Positions 41,359 through 52,556 are shown, counted from the stretch's first letter. The stretch is DNA of 64,000 bases from Bostrychus sinensis (GCA_020698575.1 CM036255.1:3829001-3893000); one strand, 5' to 3'. Program-made: numbers and translations. Notes: a model not told the origin generated them from the sequence alone.

Positions 41359-41747
41359 AGAAAAATTAAGCTTTCTTAAAATTTGCAGAAGAAAATTGAA
41401 ATTTGAAAGTAGTATAATATTCTTGTTTTGAACTTCATAAAAGTAATATATACTATTTTAAAAAGTAAAGCCGTTTCTGTATTTTTTATTTTTACATAAA
41501 AACAAAGTGGCCTCCTTTTGAATTTTGGTTTTTGTTTCAAAATAGAAAATGGATGAACGCGAAAATTTACGAACCCTGGTCATTTCCCCTTTACAGTATT
41601 TTGGTTTAAAGACGAATATCGGAATACAGTCTGTTTTCTATGTTTGGTTCACCAATTTTTAAAATGGAAAACGAAATATAAGTCGTTTTCTGTTTTCTGT
41701 TTTTTTATTTTAAAACAAAAATCGAATGACCGCAACGTACACGGACC

Positions 41748-42395
41748 CTGCGTTTCCATTGACCATCAAATTGCGCAAATTGGATTTGCAATTATAAATT
41801 CGCCTAATGGAAACACGACAATTTCGAAAAAAACTGGCATTTATTGAAAAAAATATTTGCGCTTGGATGAGGTGGTTTGCAGGCGTATCGAAACTGACAT
41901 ATTTCGCAAAACTGCAATGGAAACACTTTTGTCGAATTAAACGAGTCACGTGACCAACAACCGGCTACCACTCAAGTCAGCAGGACATCTCAAGAGGTCC
42001 CACAGCATCGCACTGCTCATCATCATTCGGAAATGTTGAATCCACAGCTCTTCTGTAAAATCGCCAACTACAATTTCCAAAAGACACTTCATACGTAGCC
42101 GCTCCCATGTATAAGGGGCCTGTCGCTCCATGGCCTGAATAAGACGCCGACGTCTCCTTTGACAGCTGATGATGAGCGCTAGTGCCGTGGCTGAAATATG
42201 AATATATCTGCTGTAACTCAAAGTAATGTTTACATCCATCGCCATGTTTTTTGAATGACTTATCGCGTGAGTAGGTTTGTTTTTATTCGCATATGATTTA
42301 ATGGAAACAGTGTAATTGTGAAATTGTTTTTTTTTACGATATTTCTAGAATATCGATAAAATTTTGCGCATATGTGTAATGGAAACGCAGCTACT
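41748..42395 (-). mobile_element. Harbinger-type element, right part, with ACT duplication
   Basis: CTGCGTTTCCATTGACC begins the remainder of the element that was split by the 10.7-kb insertion; it ends TAATGGAAACGCAGCT at 42,392 followed by ACT (42,393-42,395). Rejoined it is about 650 bp. The 3-bp duplication and the encoded protein fragment place it in PIF/Harbinger. Confidence 0.85.
41946..42245 (-). pseudogene. Harbinger transposase N-terminal fragment
   Basis: A minus-strand frame starting MAMDVNITLSYSRYIHISAT contains SCQRRRRRLIQAMERQ and ELWIQHFRMM, the N-terminal W-x2-HFRM block of HARBI1-like transposases. It stops after about 99 residues at the site of an internal deletion; the DDE domain is missing. 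The element is therefore nonautonomous. Confidence 0.7.
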
Positions 42396-44289
42396 GTAAT
42401 GTCTTCAGTTCTCACCATCAGGGCAACAACAAAACCACCAAGATGTAAGAGTTTAACAAAAGAGAAAAGAAAAAGTCTGGGTTAGCGTCTCTCAAGTCTC
42501 CAGCTAATTTTACTGTGGCTAATGTGAACATCTATTATTTTAATTAACGTTTGTTTTCATGAATTTGTGTAGCTATAGCCTAAATTAGCTTTGGTTGGCA
42601 TATTTGAAGTCTAATGCTAACAGTGCTACTTTATTCTACTACAGTGCTAATTATGCTACTGTGCTAATGTGAACCTTTATTATTTAGCTGTAGGCTTATT
42701 TTACAGTTTCTTCCATACATTTGAATACAGGTTTCTTAAATTAGCCAGGGTTAGCATGTTTCAGTTGTGCTAGTATGCTAATGTGAACATAAAGCCTATA
42801 TTATTTTAATTTTATAGATTTTTCTCATGCTAATTGCGCTTGTGTGTGCAGATGTAGCCTAAACTAGCCAGTGTTAGCATTCCTCATTTTTTGTGTGGAT
42901 TGTGTTCCAGACATTGATTTAAGACCCAGGATACAAGAGACGGACTACTCGGCAGGCCTGGAAACATCATGGTAAGTACTTGGAGGAGATAGCTGGATGA
43001 AGTGTCTGGGAAGAGGGAAGACTGGGCATTTATGCTTAGCAGTAAGAAATCTGTTTTAAAAATTGTAAAAATGATTGAGTCCACTCCGTCCTGCCTTTTT
43101 CTAGTGATACTCAGGAGTCTTTTGGTTTACTTTTTTTCACTCTTGGCTTTAGTCCTGGTTTAGTCCTTGTTTACTTTTGGCTTTAGTCCTGATTTAGCCT
43201 TGTATATTATCCTGGTTTAGTCATGCTTTTTCTGATTCAGTGGTAGTGGCAGTGGTAGTCTTGATTTAGGTACAGTTTTGTCCTGGAGTAGTTCTGGTTC
43301 TGACCCAGTTGTGGTCGATGTTACCCCCATTTAGACCAGGTTTAGTCCTGATTTAGTCTCATTTTAGTCTGTGAAGATGGTTCTTTGAAGGCCAAACATT
43401 TTCTGAGCTGGTACTTGGTGTGAAAAGTGTGAGAACCACTGCTCTAAAACATTAAACCAGGATTTAGCTCAAACCAAGTACAAGTCAGAAGTAAACTTGA
43501 ACCAAGACAGGACTAAACTCTGGACCAAACCAAGACTAAACCCAGGACAACACTTCATTAGATTAGACTTCCCCAAAGCCACTCTAAACAGAATTCTAAA
43601 ACCCTGCTGTAAGATTCATCTCAGAGGAGAGCACAGAGCTGACACATGAACCCTGCCTTTGTGTAACAGCGCCCTCTACAGTCCAGGAAGAGAACTTCAG
43701 TGTTATTGAGAACGTAGGCCACAGAGGACACGTCCCACAGAGAATCTTTATTTAAACCAATCTTCAACAATGAGGTCACACTGAGAAGACGCTGTGTAGC
43801 ATTGCATACTCCCAAGAAGTTCACTTTATTCTAGGTCTTCATACGTGTGTTGCAGTGATTGCTGTTCAGAGTGATGTGTGTTCCTGGTTCAGTACAAAAT
43901 AATCATCAACATGTCCAGAAATAGAATTATAAAACAACTTATTCAGAGTATTAAAACTACAGCTTTGTGCTGTCTTGAAGGGGTTATACTAGGATCTATC
44001 TATCTATAAGCAACTTCAGTAGAAACAGCGTCCTCTAAGAGCTGGATTTTTTTGTGACTAATTTTTGGACCTCTCAGGTGGAGGCTGGTTTGTCCCTGTC
44101 ACCTGTGAGCCTGGAGCTGTGGCCATTTAATTTGGAAAAGGACTGAACTTCATTCGACACAGCCACCAGTGATTTTTCTGTTTGTTCAATGAAACAATTT
44201 GGTTTGGAATCCAGGATCTGTGTGTGGGTTCTGTTTTGCTTAGAACTTAACAATTACTATTGGTTTGTGTTTTGCCTTGCCGCAGTTTT

Positions 44290-44390
44290 TTTTTTTTTTG
44301 CGGCAGATGTAAAACATGACTAAATCCGATCATTTTAAAATTCCTTGCCCAATACCGATCTTCTGATCGGGACATCCCTAGTTGTGACTA
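44290..44390. mobile_element. hAT-like terminus
   Basis: CCGATCTTCTGATCGGGACATCCCTAG is, in reverse, the TAGGGATGTCCCGATCAG terminus of an abundant fish hAT family. Only this end is seen. Confidence 0.5.
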
Positions 44391-44439
44391 AATAAATTTG
44401 TTTAAAAAGTCCAGTTTAAGTGATAATTTCCTTCATTTA

Positions 44440-44775
44440 ATAATAATTCATCAAATTTATATAGCGCTTTTTTGGACACTCAAAGACACTTTACAATTGA
44501 TCAATTATTCATTCACTCCTCAGTCACACTTGGTGGTGGTGAGCTACTTCTGTAGCCACAGCTGCCCTGGGGCAGACTGACGGAAGCGTGGCTGCCAATC
44601 TGCGCCAACGGCCCCTCCGACCACCACCAAACACAGCCACACTAACACATTCACAAGGTGGGTGAAGTGTCTTGCCCAGGGACACAACGACAGTATGCGC
44701 TTCAGATGGGATTTGAACCAGCTACCCTCCGATTGCTGGGCGAATGCTTAACCCACTGCGCCACCATCGCCCAAT
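44440..44775 (-). repeat. tRNA-derived SINE, minus strand, nearly full length
   Basis: It runs from an ATTTATATAGCGC tail-side segment through the family body (GGTGGTGAGCTACTTCTG, AAGTGTCTTGCCCAGGG) to B and A boxes in reverse (GGGATTTGAACC at about 44,710, then GGCGATGGTGGCGCAGTGGG reversed at the end). It is the best-preserved copy of this SINE family in the window. Confidence 0.8.
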
Positions 44776-44869
44776 TTAGCCTTGTTTTATTCCCACTTTA
44801 ACCATTGTTTTGATTTTGACACTGTTTTGACTTGTAAATGGGAACTTACATTTTTGTTTTAATTGAATT

Positions 44870-44995
44870 TAACAGGACTAAACTAGGTCCAAACAAGGTC
44901 TGAACAATGTCTAAACCAGGACTAAACTAACTCTAAACAAGGGCTAAACTAGGTCAAAACTTGGTCTAAACCAGGACTAGTCTAGGTCTGTTTTA
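44870..44995. repeat. GGACTAAACCA-like array
   Basis: Degenerate units such as ACAGGACTAAACTAGGTC and AAACCAGGACTAGTC. Confidence 0.65.
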
Positions 44996-45446
44996 AGTGA
45001 ATTTAACTTATTTTAACCAATTTTAAAGTATTATTGTTATCGCAATCTTCAACATAGTTAACGAATATCTGTGTCAGTCCTGCCACTAAAGTTTCTTGCA
45101 TAGCCCCCAGTACTTGTGACCCTGCATATATCTGGTTGATGTTACCTGTTTTTGGCACAGGGTGGTGCTATTTTCTTTTCTCCACAGGAGTTCAATCCTC
45201 CAGTGTGTGTATTTCTGAACATTTTTGCTTGCAAAAAACAAGAAGGGCGGACATGTTGAACCTGATAACGCAGACGCTTGTGGAGAACATGTTTTGCGCT
45301 ACATGAGTAAAAACTCAAAAATCTCATCAACTGTCTGTGTAATGAATAATTTACTATGTAATAACAAAGGTAAAGGTTGTACTGGTGAATTGTATTCTTA
45401 CTACTGAAATAAATATGAAATTACATAGGCTAATAATTGATACATG

Positions 45447-45720
45447 ATATGAATAAATGAACTGAGTGTTTTTGTTTTTTTGCATAGTTGCTTTTTAATA
45501 TTACATCCAGAACATGCTTTATAAAGTTTCTAAAAAGCTGGCTGAAGATATAAGTTTGGATCAAATATGAGATGAAGATTGAATTAAATTGTTGTTCACT
45601 TTATTTATGTGTTTATTTTTGTAAAAAGTAAGAAATGCAGAAGTGAATAGACTGACCTGTATAGTACTGTGTGGACTGCATCTACCGTTAGCTCACTGGT
45701 CTCTTTGTCATGTCCTGTAA
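45447..45720. other. No recognised feature
   Basis: Noncoding sequence between the segmental duplication and the hAT-like terminus. Confidence 0.35.
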
Positions 45721-45721
45721 G

Positions 45722-45870
45722 CAGTGTTGGCGTAACGCGTTACACTGTAACAAAGTAACATGTTTGAGTACTCAGATTACTTTTTTCAAGTAACGTAACA
45801 CGTTAGTTTTGTGAGCCAAGTAATCTAGTACTTAGTTACTTTTTAAAGTCAGTAACACGTTAGTTTAGCA
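45722..45870. mobile_element. hAT-like terminus with AACGCGTTAC motif
   Basis: GCAGTGTTGGCGTAACGCGTTAC followed by repeated GTAAC segments is the usual start of a fish hAT-like or related DNA element (CAGTGTTGG end). The opposite end was not identified. Confidence 0.5.
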
Positions 45871-46480
45871 GACACCCGCTTCATCAACGTCATGTTTCTA
45901 CTTCAGTGGATGCAGTTTGTAGTCACTGAGGGGCTACCATGCAGCTTTTCTGACAGCTGATTGGTTAATAAGTTAAGTTTTCCACATGATCAAAACTTTT
46001 GAAAGTTATATATAATACAGAGGACTGCATGATGTACAGCAGGGGCGGGGAGTAAACTTTCTTATTTATGATTCTCCAAAATTGAAATTCAAGCGGACAA
46101 CAGCAGTAGCAGAGCTGAAGTGGTCAGAGATGTTATTGTAGACTTTACAAGAAGAGACACGCAGCCAAAAGCCGTTCAACAACAATTCATTCACAGTTCT
46201 GTAATATTCACATTCATTGCCGCTGGCTCCTCTCCACTCCCCCAGCTCCACTTCTTACAAACATGTCTGACATTTAACAATGTGTGTGAGGCTATCGTTT
46301 ATATGACACACAGTTTTATGCACCAGCATGTACTCATGAGGAACATGAACAGGGTTTAAGCTACAAACTTTAACGTTGTTAGACATTTTGGCAAGCTGTG
46401 TTTTGTCTAACGCGGTGCATGTGCACTGTAATGTATGGGGCTGTAAGCTGCACAGTGCGCTGCTTATCGCCCGCTGCTAT
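45871..46480. other. No recognised gene
   Basis: Short frames only, on both strands, without domains. It may be internal to the element that starts at 45,722. Confidence 0.35.
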
Positions 46481-46499
46481 CAGCCAGTTATCTCTGTCA

Positions 46500-47960
46500 C
46501 TGAGCCTGAGATTGACCACAGCACGCACGACTCTCCAAAACAAGCTGCTGGCACTCTGCTTGACAAGCCCAAGGCAGAAACAGTACACCATGACTCTGCC
46601 TCAATGTAGGTGAAAATGACAGATTGTGGATTGTGATCAGTGTAGACAACCGGTCTTACACCACCCCCAACATAAACCTCAAAATGTTGCAGAGCCCAGA
46701 TCAGTGCAAGTGTCTCCTTTTCTATGATAGAATAATTCACCTGATGTTTGTTAAATTTGCGAGAGAAAAAAAAATGACTGGGTGGACTAAACCATCCTCG
46801 CCAGTCTGCAGCAAAACAGCCCCTGCACCAACTCCACTGGAGTCAACCTGGATCTGAAAAGGCTTAAATAACCATGGAGCAGCCAAAATGGAAGCTGAAG
46901 ATATTAAAGATTTTACCTCGTCAAATGCCGTCTGGCAGACAGGTGTCCACACAAACTTAACTTTAGGACTAAGCAGATTCATGAGTGGAGCAACAACTGT
47001 TGAAAAGTTTTTACAAAACTGACGGTAATAACCTGCCATCCCTAGAAACCTCATCAGCTCTTTCTTGGAAGATGGTGGAGGAAACTGATCAATAGCTTCA
47101 ACCTTGGCCCTGATTGGTCTAACTTGCCCCTGACCCACTACTTTCCCCAAGTAAGTTACTGTACCTTTGGCAAACTCTCATTTGGCCAAATTTACAGTGA
47201 GCTGGGCCCAAACCAAACGATTGAACAAAGCATGTATTCTCTGTAGATGCTCGTCCCATGTACCACTGTAGATTACTACGTCACCAAATACACTGCACAG
47301 CCTTCCAAATCTGCAACAACCAGATTCAATAATCTTTGAAAGGTGGCAGGAGCATTTCTTAACCCAAAAGGCAGCACTTTATAAGAATACAAACCGGAAG
47401 ATGTTATAAAAGCAGAAATCTCCTGTGCACCATTTGACCACAAACTTAGCTAAGCCTACTCTGTCCACACAGTCTTCTAGCTGTGGAAGAGGAAAAGAGT
47501 CTGGTTTGGTGACCTTGTTAACCTTACGGAAGTCAGTGCAAGGTCTAAACGTCTGGTCTGGTTTCTTCACCAGCAAACAGGGTGAAGCCTAGCTTGAGTT
47601 AGAGGGGACAACTATGTCTCTTAAAGCCATTGACATAGTCAATAAGATTAGTGGGAGGAGGGGAACTTTTCCAGTCACTCTGTAACAGAGTGTAACAAGT
47701 TTCTGATTTTGGAGAAAATGGCAGTACAGTACAGTGCAGAGGTAAAAGAATACAGGGCACCTGAATCTCTAAGAATGTTGACTGGCACATTCTCATCGCC
47801 ACCTACCAATAAGACATATGGCCTATAACCCGGATCAACCATCTCCAAATCAGCTTCTGAAGAGGGATGAGAGCTTCCAGCATTTACCTGAGGCTTAGGC
47901 TTGGTGAGAGCCTGCACTGCAGCTATAGCTTTTGCTCTCTCACCCGAAGAAGCAGAGATC
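46500..47960 (-). pseudogene. Ty3/Gypsy retrotransposon pol fragment, minus strand
   Basis: Reading down from 47,960: a retropepsin-type block ILRDSGA (about 47,775), then the reverse transcriptase block FRPCTDFRKVNKVTKPDSFPL (47,550-47,485), the connection region KKELMRFLGMAGYYRQFC (about 47,070-47,010), and the RNase H start IEKETLALIWALQHFE with YTDHNP (46,720-46,640). Order and motifs are those of Ty3/Gypsy pol. The catalytic YxDD box near 47,280 is broken by a one-base deletion and other frameshifts occur. The 5' part ends abruptly at the junction with the duplicated block at 47,961. There is no envelope gene and no LTR in view. This is an inactive genomic fragment. Confidence 0.85.
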
Positions 47961-48482
47961 AATTACAATTTTTTAATTTTTAATTTGTAGATATTGGCAG
48001 CTATGTTGAGTATTTAGTGAGTATTTTTGGGAAGTTCTTTGAATGTCATAATGTATTATATATATATAGTGCAGAGGTGTTTTGCTAACAAGAAAGTCAT
48101 GGTCAGTATTGATTTGATATGAGAATAAGTAAGTTTTGGGCTCTAATCCAGTGTTTAAGTTATTTTCTGTAATGTGCGAGTTTAATTTTTTTCTTTTTTA
48201 TTTTCCAGTAAAAGGTCTGGTTGTGATGGTCGAGTGCTTGAAACCATTTGGTCTTTAGGATGACAGGGATATTCAAAAAATAAGTTTGATTTCATTTGGG
48301 AAGGATTTTCATTTTTACTGATCAATAATAATACGTGACAAGTGGTACATTGTTTTCGTGTGAGTGTCTTCTATTGCTTTGAGCAGTGAGATGTGACTGA
48401 GGAAAAAAAAACTCTGACAGCCCGGGGAATATTTATAACCCCCCAAATACCTAATATTGCCTTAATATAAATAATAATAATA

Positions 48483-48517
<35 letters not shown>

Positions 48518-49165
48518 CTAATAATAAGAATAATATGTATGCAGAAGTGATCTTGAGCTGCAGAATCCCAGGCGGTGTCTGAAAGCTAGGTATGGCTATG
48601 GGTTGATTTTTTTTTTCGCAGTTGATGTGTGTAGTTGGATAAGGCAGGGGAGTTTTTAATGACTGATGTTTCATGTAGGACTGTTGAGGGATTTTTGGTA
48701 GAGAAGGATGTTGTCTGCATAGAGATTGTTTTAATGCTGTGTGTCAGAGATATGTATTCCATTACTGTATTTATTTTGACGTATTGCTTTCCTCGAGGGT
48801 TTTGTATGAAGAGTGCTAATAAGGAAGAGATAGGGGACATCCTTGACGTTTGACAGCTTTAGGTGAGGTGCTTAAGTGTCTGTCTTAACTTTATTAAATG
48901 TCACTCTCTTCTCTGTGTTTGAGTGATGTGAGATACTTTGATGTTTGATTGTTGGAATAAGTTATAGATCAAAGATCTGCGGATGTTGTCTGTGTAGTTC
49001 CTGTTTTTAATGATCCTGTTTGGTCTGGCTGCATTAAGATGGGAGTTACTATTTTGAGGCAGCTGCAAGTGCCTCGTAATTTTTTCAAATCTGCATTATA
49101 AATGTGTCTGTAGCTCGTTGGTTGGGTTGGGGTCTATTTCCAGTTTCAAGTATTACTGTAATTGC
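47961..49165 (-). pseudogene. L1-type LINE fragment, second copy
   Basis: Same remnant as 24,382-25,565 with many one-base indels; ISLTHSIKTISMQTTSFST is readable on the minus strand near 48,770-48,700. The microsatellite at 48,468-48,540 corresponds to (AAT)n at 24,895. Confidence 0.8.
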
Positions 49166-49240
49166 TGTATCCTCTTAATATTTGATAGGTGTATAATAAG
49201 CCCATTGAATATACTGCACTGCCATTGCTTGGAGTTAGTT

Positions 49241-49287
49241 GTCCCCCCCCTCCCCCCCCCCCACCCCCCGCCCCACCCCCCCCACCC

Positions 49288-49326
<39 letters not shown>
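49241..49326. repeat. C-rich homopolymer run
   Basis: About 85 bases almost entirely C stand where the reference copy has a short T-rich sequence and a T run at 25,679-25,704. The proline-rich frames here are artefacts of the run. Confidence 0.85.
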
Positions 49327-49327
<1 letters not shown>

Positions 49328-49897
49328 TCTCTTCGCTTTTTTTTTGGGTTGGGTTTTTTTTTTTTTGTATTTCTGAAATTAAATATATGAAAATAAATTT
49401 GTTATAAACAAAGTTCCAATGTTTCTCTAAAGAGTTTGGGCATGCACTGAAATATAAGGTAATTGTGCCAGATGAGGAGGTCTTTTTTAAAGACAGTGTT
49501 CATTTGAAGGTGGCATAGACAGAACTCTGAAACTTCTAGAAATCAACACGTTGTTGTTGGTGTGTAGCTCTGAAAGTTCTTTTCTGGAAGACTGTTACTG
49601 AAGACTGTTAGAATACTGTTCTGTAGTAAGGAATCAGAAATGTCTTCATCACATCTAAACTAGAGTTAGGATTCACAGGGAGAATGGAAATGAGTGGCTG
49701 GGACTGAACATATTGTCTTTATGCGGTAAAGAAGAGAGCGAGAACAAAATAAAATAAATAAAAATTGACATACCTATAACCAGGATTAGTTATTATGGAA
49801 AAACATTTTGCTGCCAGGTGAGTAACAAACATTTTGTTTGTATAATATTTTAACGTGATAATAATCTTATCTTGTTAAAATCTTAATGTTTCTTCAG

Positions 49898-50275
49898 TGA
49901 CGGCTGGTGGTGACTCTGGGCAGAGGGTTGTCATGGATTTTTTAGCTTGAGATACTTAACAAGGAGACAGTGTCTGGAACAATAAACGAGTTGTCTTTAT
50001 TTTACTTGTGCACAAGGAGAACTCAGTACAGAGGAGAGCTGCAGATTGTTGTGCCGTGCTCTAGCAGCAGACAGTTTTTATCTAACACACAAAGGAGGGG
50101 GAGAGTCACAATCCTACCAAAAGACAAGATAACTTTCTATGCTAGGTCACAATGGTCTGACCATCATGTGCACATGAACATGTTATTATATATCAACTGT
50201 TAGACAGATCATTGTCCTTGCATGGCACTTAGCTCAGACAATAGGATGCATAAGATGCATAAAATTTCCATTACA
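49898..50275 (-). mobile_element. Solo LTR candidate, second copy
   Basis: 378 bp, the same length as 26,218-26,595 and nearly identical to it. It lies within an accurate patch of the second copy. Confidence 0.45.
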
Positions 50276-50610
50276 GTGGGTAATACATTGTTAATAGCAC
50301 ACATTACTCAGCATCAACACCAGGCAGAGACAGCAACTGCTCAACATTCACACAAAGAAAATATTTAATGCCAAGTTGTCACACAAATGACTGCACATAA
50401 CTTCAAGGTACTACTCAACAATTATAAACCAATTCATCCAAAGTGCAACAGCACCTTACCTCACTGTTTTAACCAAATACCTGTCATCTAACAACTTGAC
50501 AATGGCAAAACAGCTAGACAGTAATAGTAACAGAAGGTGCAAGTAAGAATCAAGTTCCCCCCCCCCCCCCCCCCCACCCCCACCCTGTTAGCCCCTAGTT
50601 TACAGGTCAT

Positions 50611-50712
50611 GTTTTGTAAGGGAGGTGGAGAAATGTGTGGCTTTTTGGTCTTTGTGAGCTTGGGTCTCCTGTGCATCACACAGACCACTCTCAACATCGT
50701 CCTTTATCTCTA
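50611..50712 (+). pseudogene. Decayed lectin transmembrane exon, second copy
   Basis: VFVSLGLLCITQTTLNIVL is readable as at 26,941. The end differs: a 6-base shortfall replaces the TAG-bearing CTGCGCCTCTAGCTCAG by CTTTATCTCTATG, which also removes the donor. Confidence 0.75.
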
Positions 50713-52045
50713 TGAGCACCATGTTCTTTGTTTCATTTGGTTACAGAGTCATTTTAAGGCAAGACACTACAAAAAATTAAAAACATTAAAAAAAAAAAAA
50801 AAAAAAGAATTTTGCCATTTTGTGCCAGTTCACTCCTTTAACATCCAAGCTTAACAGTGAAATAAAGAAACTGTCTAAACTACACATTAAAGAGCAACTC
50901 AACCCTAAACTTTTTTTTGTAGCTGATCAGTTGTAAAAACACGAGTTTAGTGATACAGCTCACTATTTATAGTTGTATCTTTGACAGTTTTCGCCACAAA
51001 ATGTGACTTTAGACTTTTTTTTACAAAAGTGTCAGAGTGCTGCCCTCCTAGGGTCAAACGGTGGTACTTCTGCTCAGTAGTTGCAGATAGACAAGTGTGA
51101 TGTAGTATTTGACCTTGTTACCACACCTGTGCCGCGTGTCACCTCCCACAGCCCCGTGCTTCCCACGCCCTCGCTGTCTCTTGGTGCTTTCAAGTGCTGT
51201 CGGGTTTATCGTATATATGAGTTTCCCACATGAAAGAGCACATGAACACCACAAAGTCGTCTGATCAAGTCAGATAAATCAGAATTGTAGAAGCAACCCG
51301 CACTGCCCAAGTTCTGTAGTGACTTATCATTGGTGAAAATTAAAAGCGTGCTGTGAATGTTAAAATGTTTACTCTCACCACACCCTCTAGTGGTCTGTGG
51401 TGTGAAAGCTGCTGACCATCGGCGTGCCCCAGCAGTAGTTGGCTAGAGATAATTACTGTGTCATTTTGCAGGCTGTAAACCCACCTGGATTAGTAGGCTA
51501 CGTAGCGAGTCCATTGCTCTGACAGATGTCAGTCACAGGACCAGGTCCTGCTCCTCCCTCATTCCTCCCCCTACTTGTCTGCCTGGTTTCTGCCATTTTT
51601 CCAGCATTTTTAATCTCTGGCTGTGGGTGTAGTAAGGGCCTGGGCCCAGGATGGAGTTGCTCTTTAAGATGTTTTATTCATTGACATTTTGTCCATTTTG
51701 TGTCCGTTAGATTTCTGTCTTAAGGAATTCCACTTCAGCTGCAGTTTGTTTAAAAAAAGTCAGTCTACTTCAGTCTAAGCCAGATACTCCACCTCAAGCA
51801 CCCTTACATCACAAATTTTGTTTATCAGCTTTTCTTGTATTGTTCTTCTATACAAACTATATTTGAAAGGTTTTTTACAGAAAAAATTGTTATATAAGTT
51901 TCCCGCCTTATTTATTGTCATTTTATAAATAGCAAAAAATTGTTAATACAGAATTTTTAAATTTTCCTGAAGCAACAAAATAATAAGACATTATATATTA
52001 TTATTAGTATTTTATTAATTATTATTATTATTATTTTATTATTAT

Positions 52046-52556
52046 CTCCAGCACTTTTCTGGAGATCAAAGTCCTCTTTACAGTAGGTGCATTTTTTTCC
52101 CCCCCCCCCACTTCCTTCCCCCTCAGTCCACACTCAGTGGTGGTGAGCTACTTCTGTAACCACAGCTGCCCTGAGGCAGACAGTGACTTGGCTGCCATTC
52201 TGTGACTATGGCCACTATCATAAACATTGTCTGTCAGTTTCCAATATTTAAGAACTGGGTCAGCAGGTGACCCGCTGCGGAGGACTGACCAACTTTGGTA
52301 CAAGTTTAATCATAGTTTTAGAAATCTTGCTGAAGTGAGGAAAATAGAGATAGGACTGAAAAAACACACTGGATGCATAGGGCCCCTCCTCATGTTTGCC
52401 TCGGCCCCCCAATTCCTAAACCCCACTGCTAACAGATTCATACAGTCTGCCAAGGACACAACAACAGTATCACTGGAGAGTGGTCGATTAACCGCCAACC
52501 TTCCCTTATAGTATCTCCAGTACGGCTCTACCCTCCTGTGAGATACGGCTGCCGCA
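52046..52556 (-). repeat. tRNA-derived SINE (minus), second copy
   Basis: Counterpart of 28,342-28,829 with numerous indels, preceded by an irregular ATT tract at 51,985-52,045 and containing an inserted C run at about 52,100. Confidence 0.7.

Larger units (their letters stand above)
31058..41747. mobile_element. Composite 10.7-kb DNA transposon with DDE integrase and RING genes
   Basis: The ends are GGTCCGTGTACGTTGCGG and its reverse complement, and the inverted repeats extend about 185 bp (31,058-31,244 against 41,561-41,747) with most bases matching. CTGCGT is duplicated on both sides (31,052-31,057 and 41,748-41,753), a 6-bp target duplication. Inside are, in order, transposase gene 1 (+), an L1 5' fragment, transposase gene 2 (+, broken) and a RING-finger gene (-). 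The integrase-like DDE protein with introns and 6-bp duplications resembles eukaryotic IS3EU or Ginger-type elements; that name is inference. Neither transposase is clearly intact, so this copy is probably immobile. Confidence 0.85.
42393..45446. repeat. Segmental duplication copy B, right part
   Basis: It continues the match to copy A from CTGTAATGTCTTCAGTTC (13,323) to about 16,855. It includes the 111-bp tandem repeat (42,478-42,900), the array at 43,130-43,560, the near-identical block 43,553-43,980 and, near its end, 45,110-45,400 matching 16,520-16,760. The palindrome of copy A is absent. Confidence 0.85.

Noticed and set aside
31058..41747. Maverick/Polinton identity for the 10.7-kb element
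   Set aside because: The 6-bp duplication fits, but there is no DNA polymerase B, packaging ATPase, protease or capsid gene.
46066..46613. Several overlapping short frames on both strands
   Set aside because: No domain, codon pattern or splice support; the region likely belongs to a DNA-transposon remnant and the Gypsy 3' side.
49118..49407. Proline-rich open frames
   Set aside because: They are produced by a long C run absent from the paralogous sequence.
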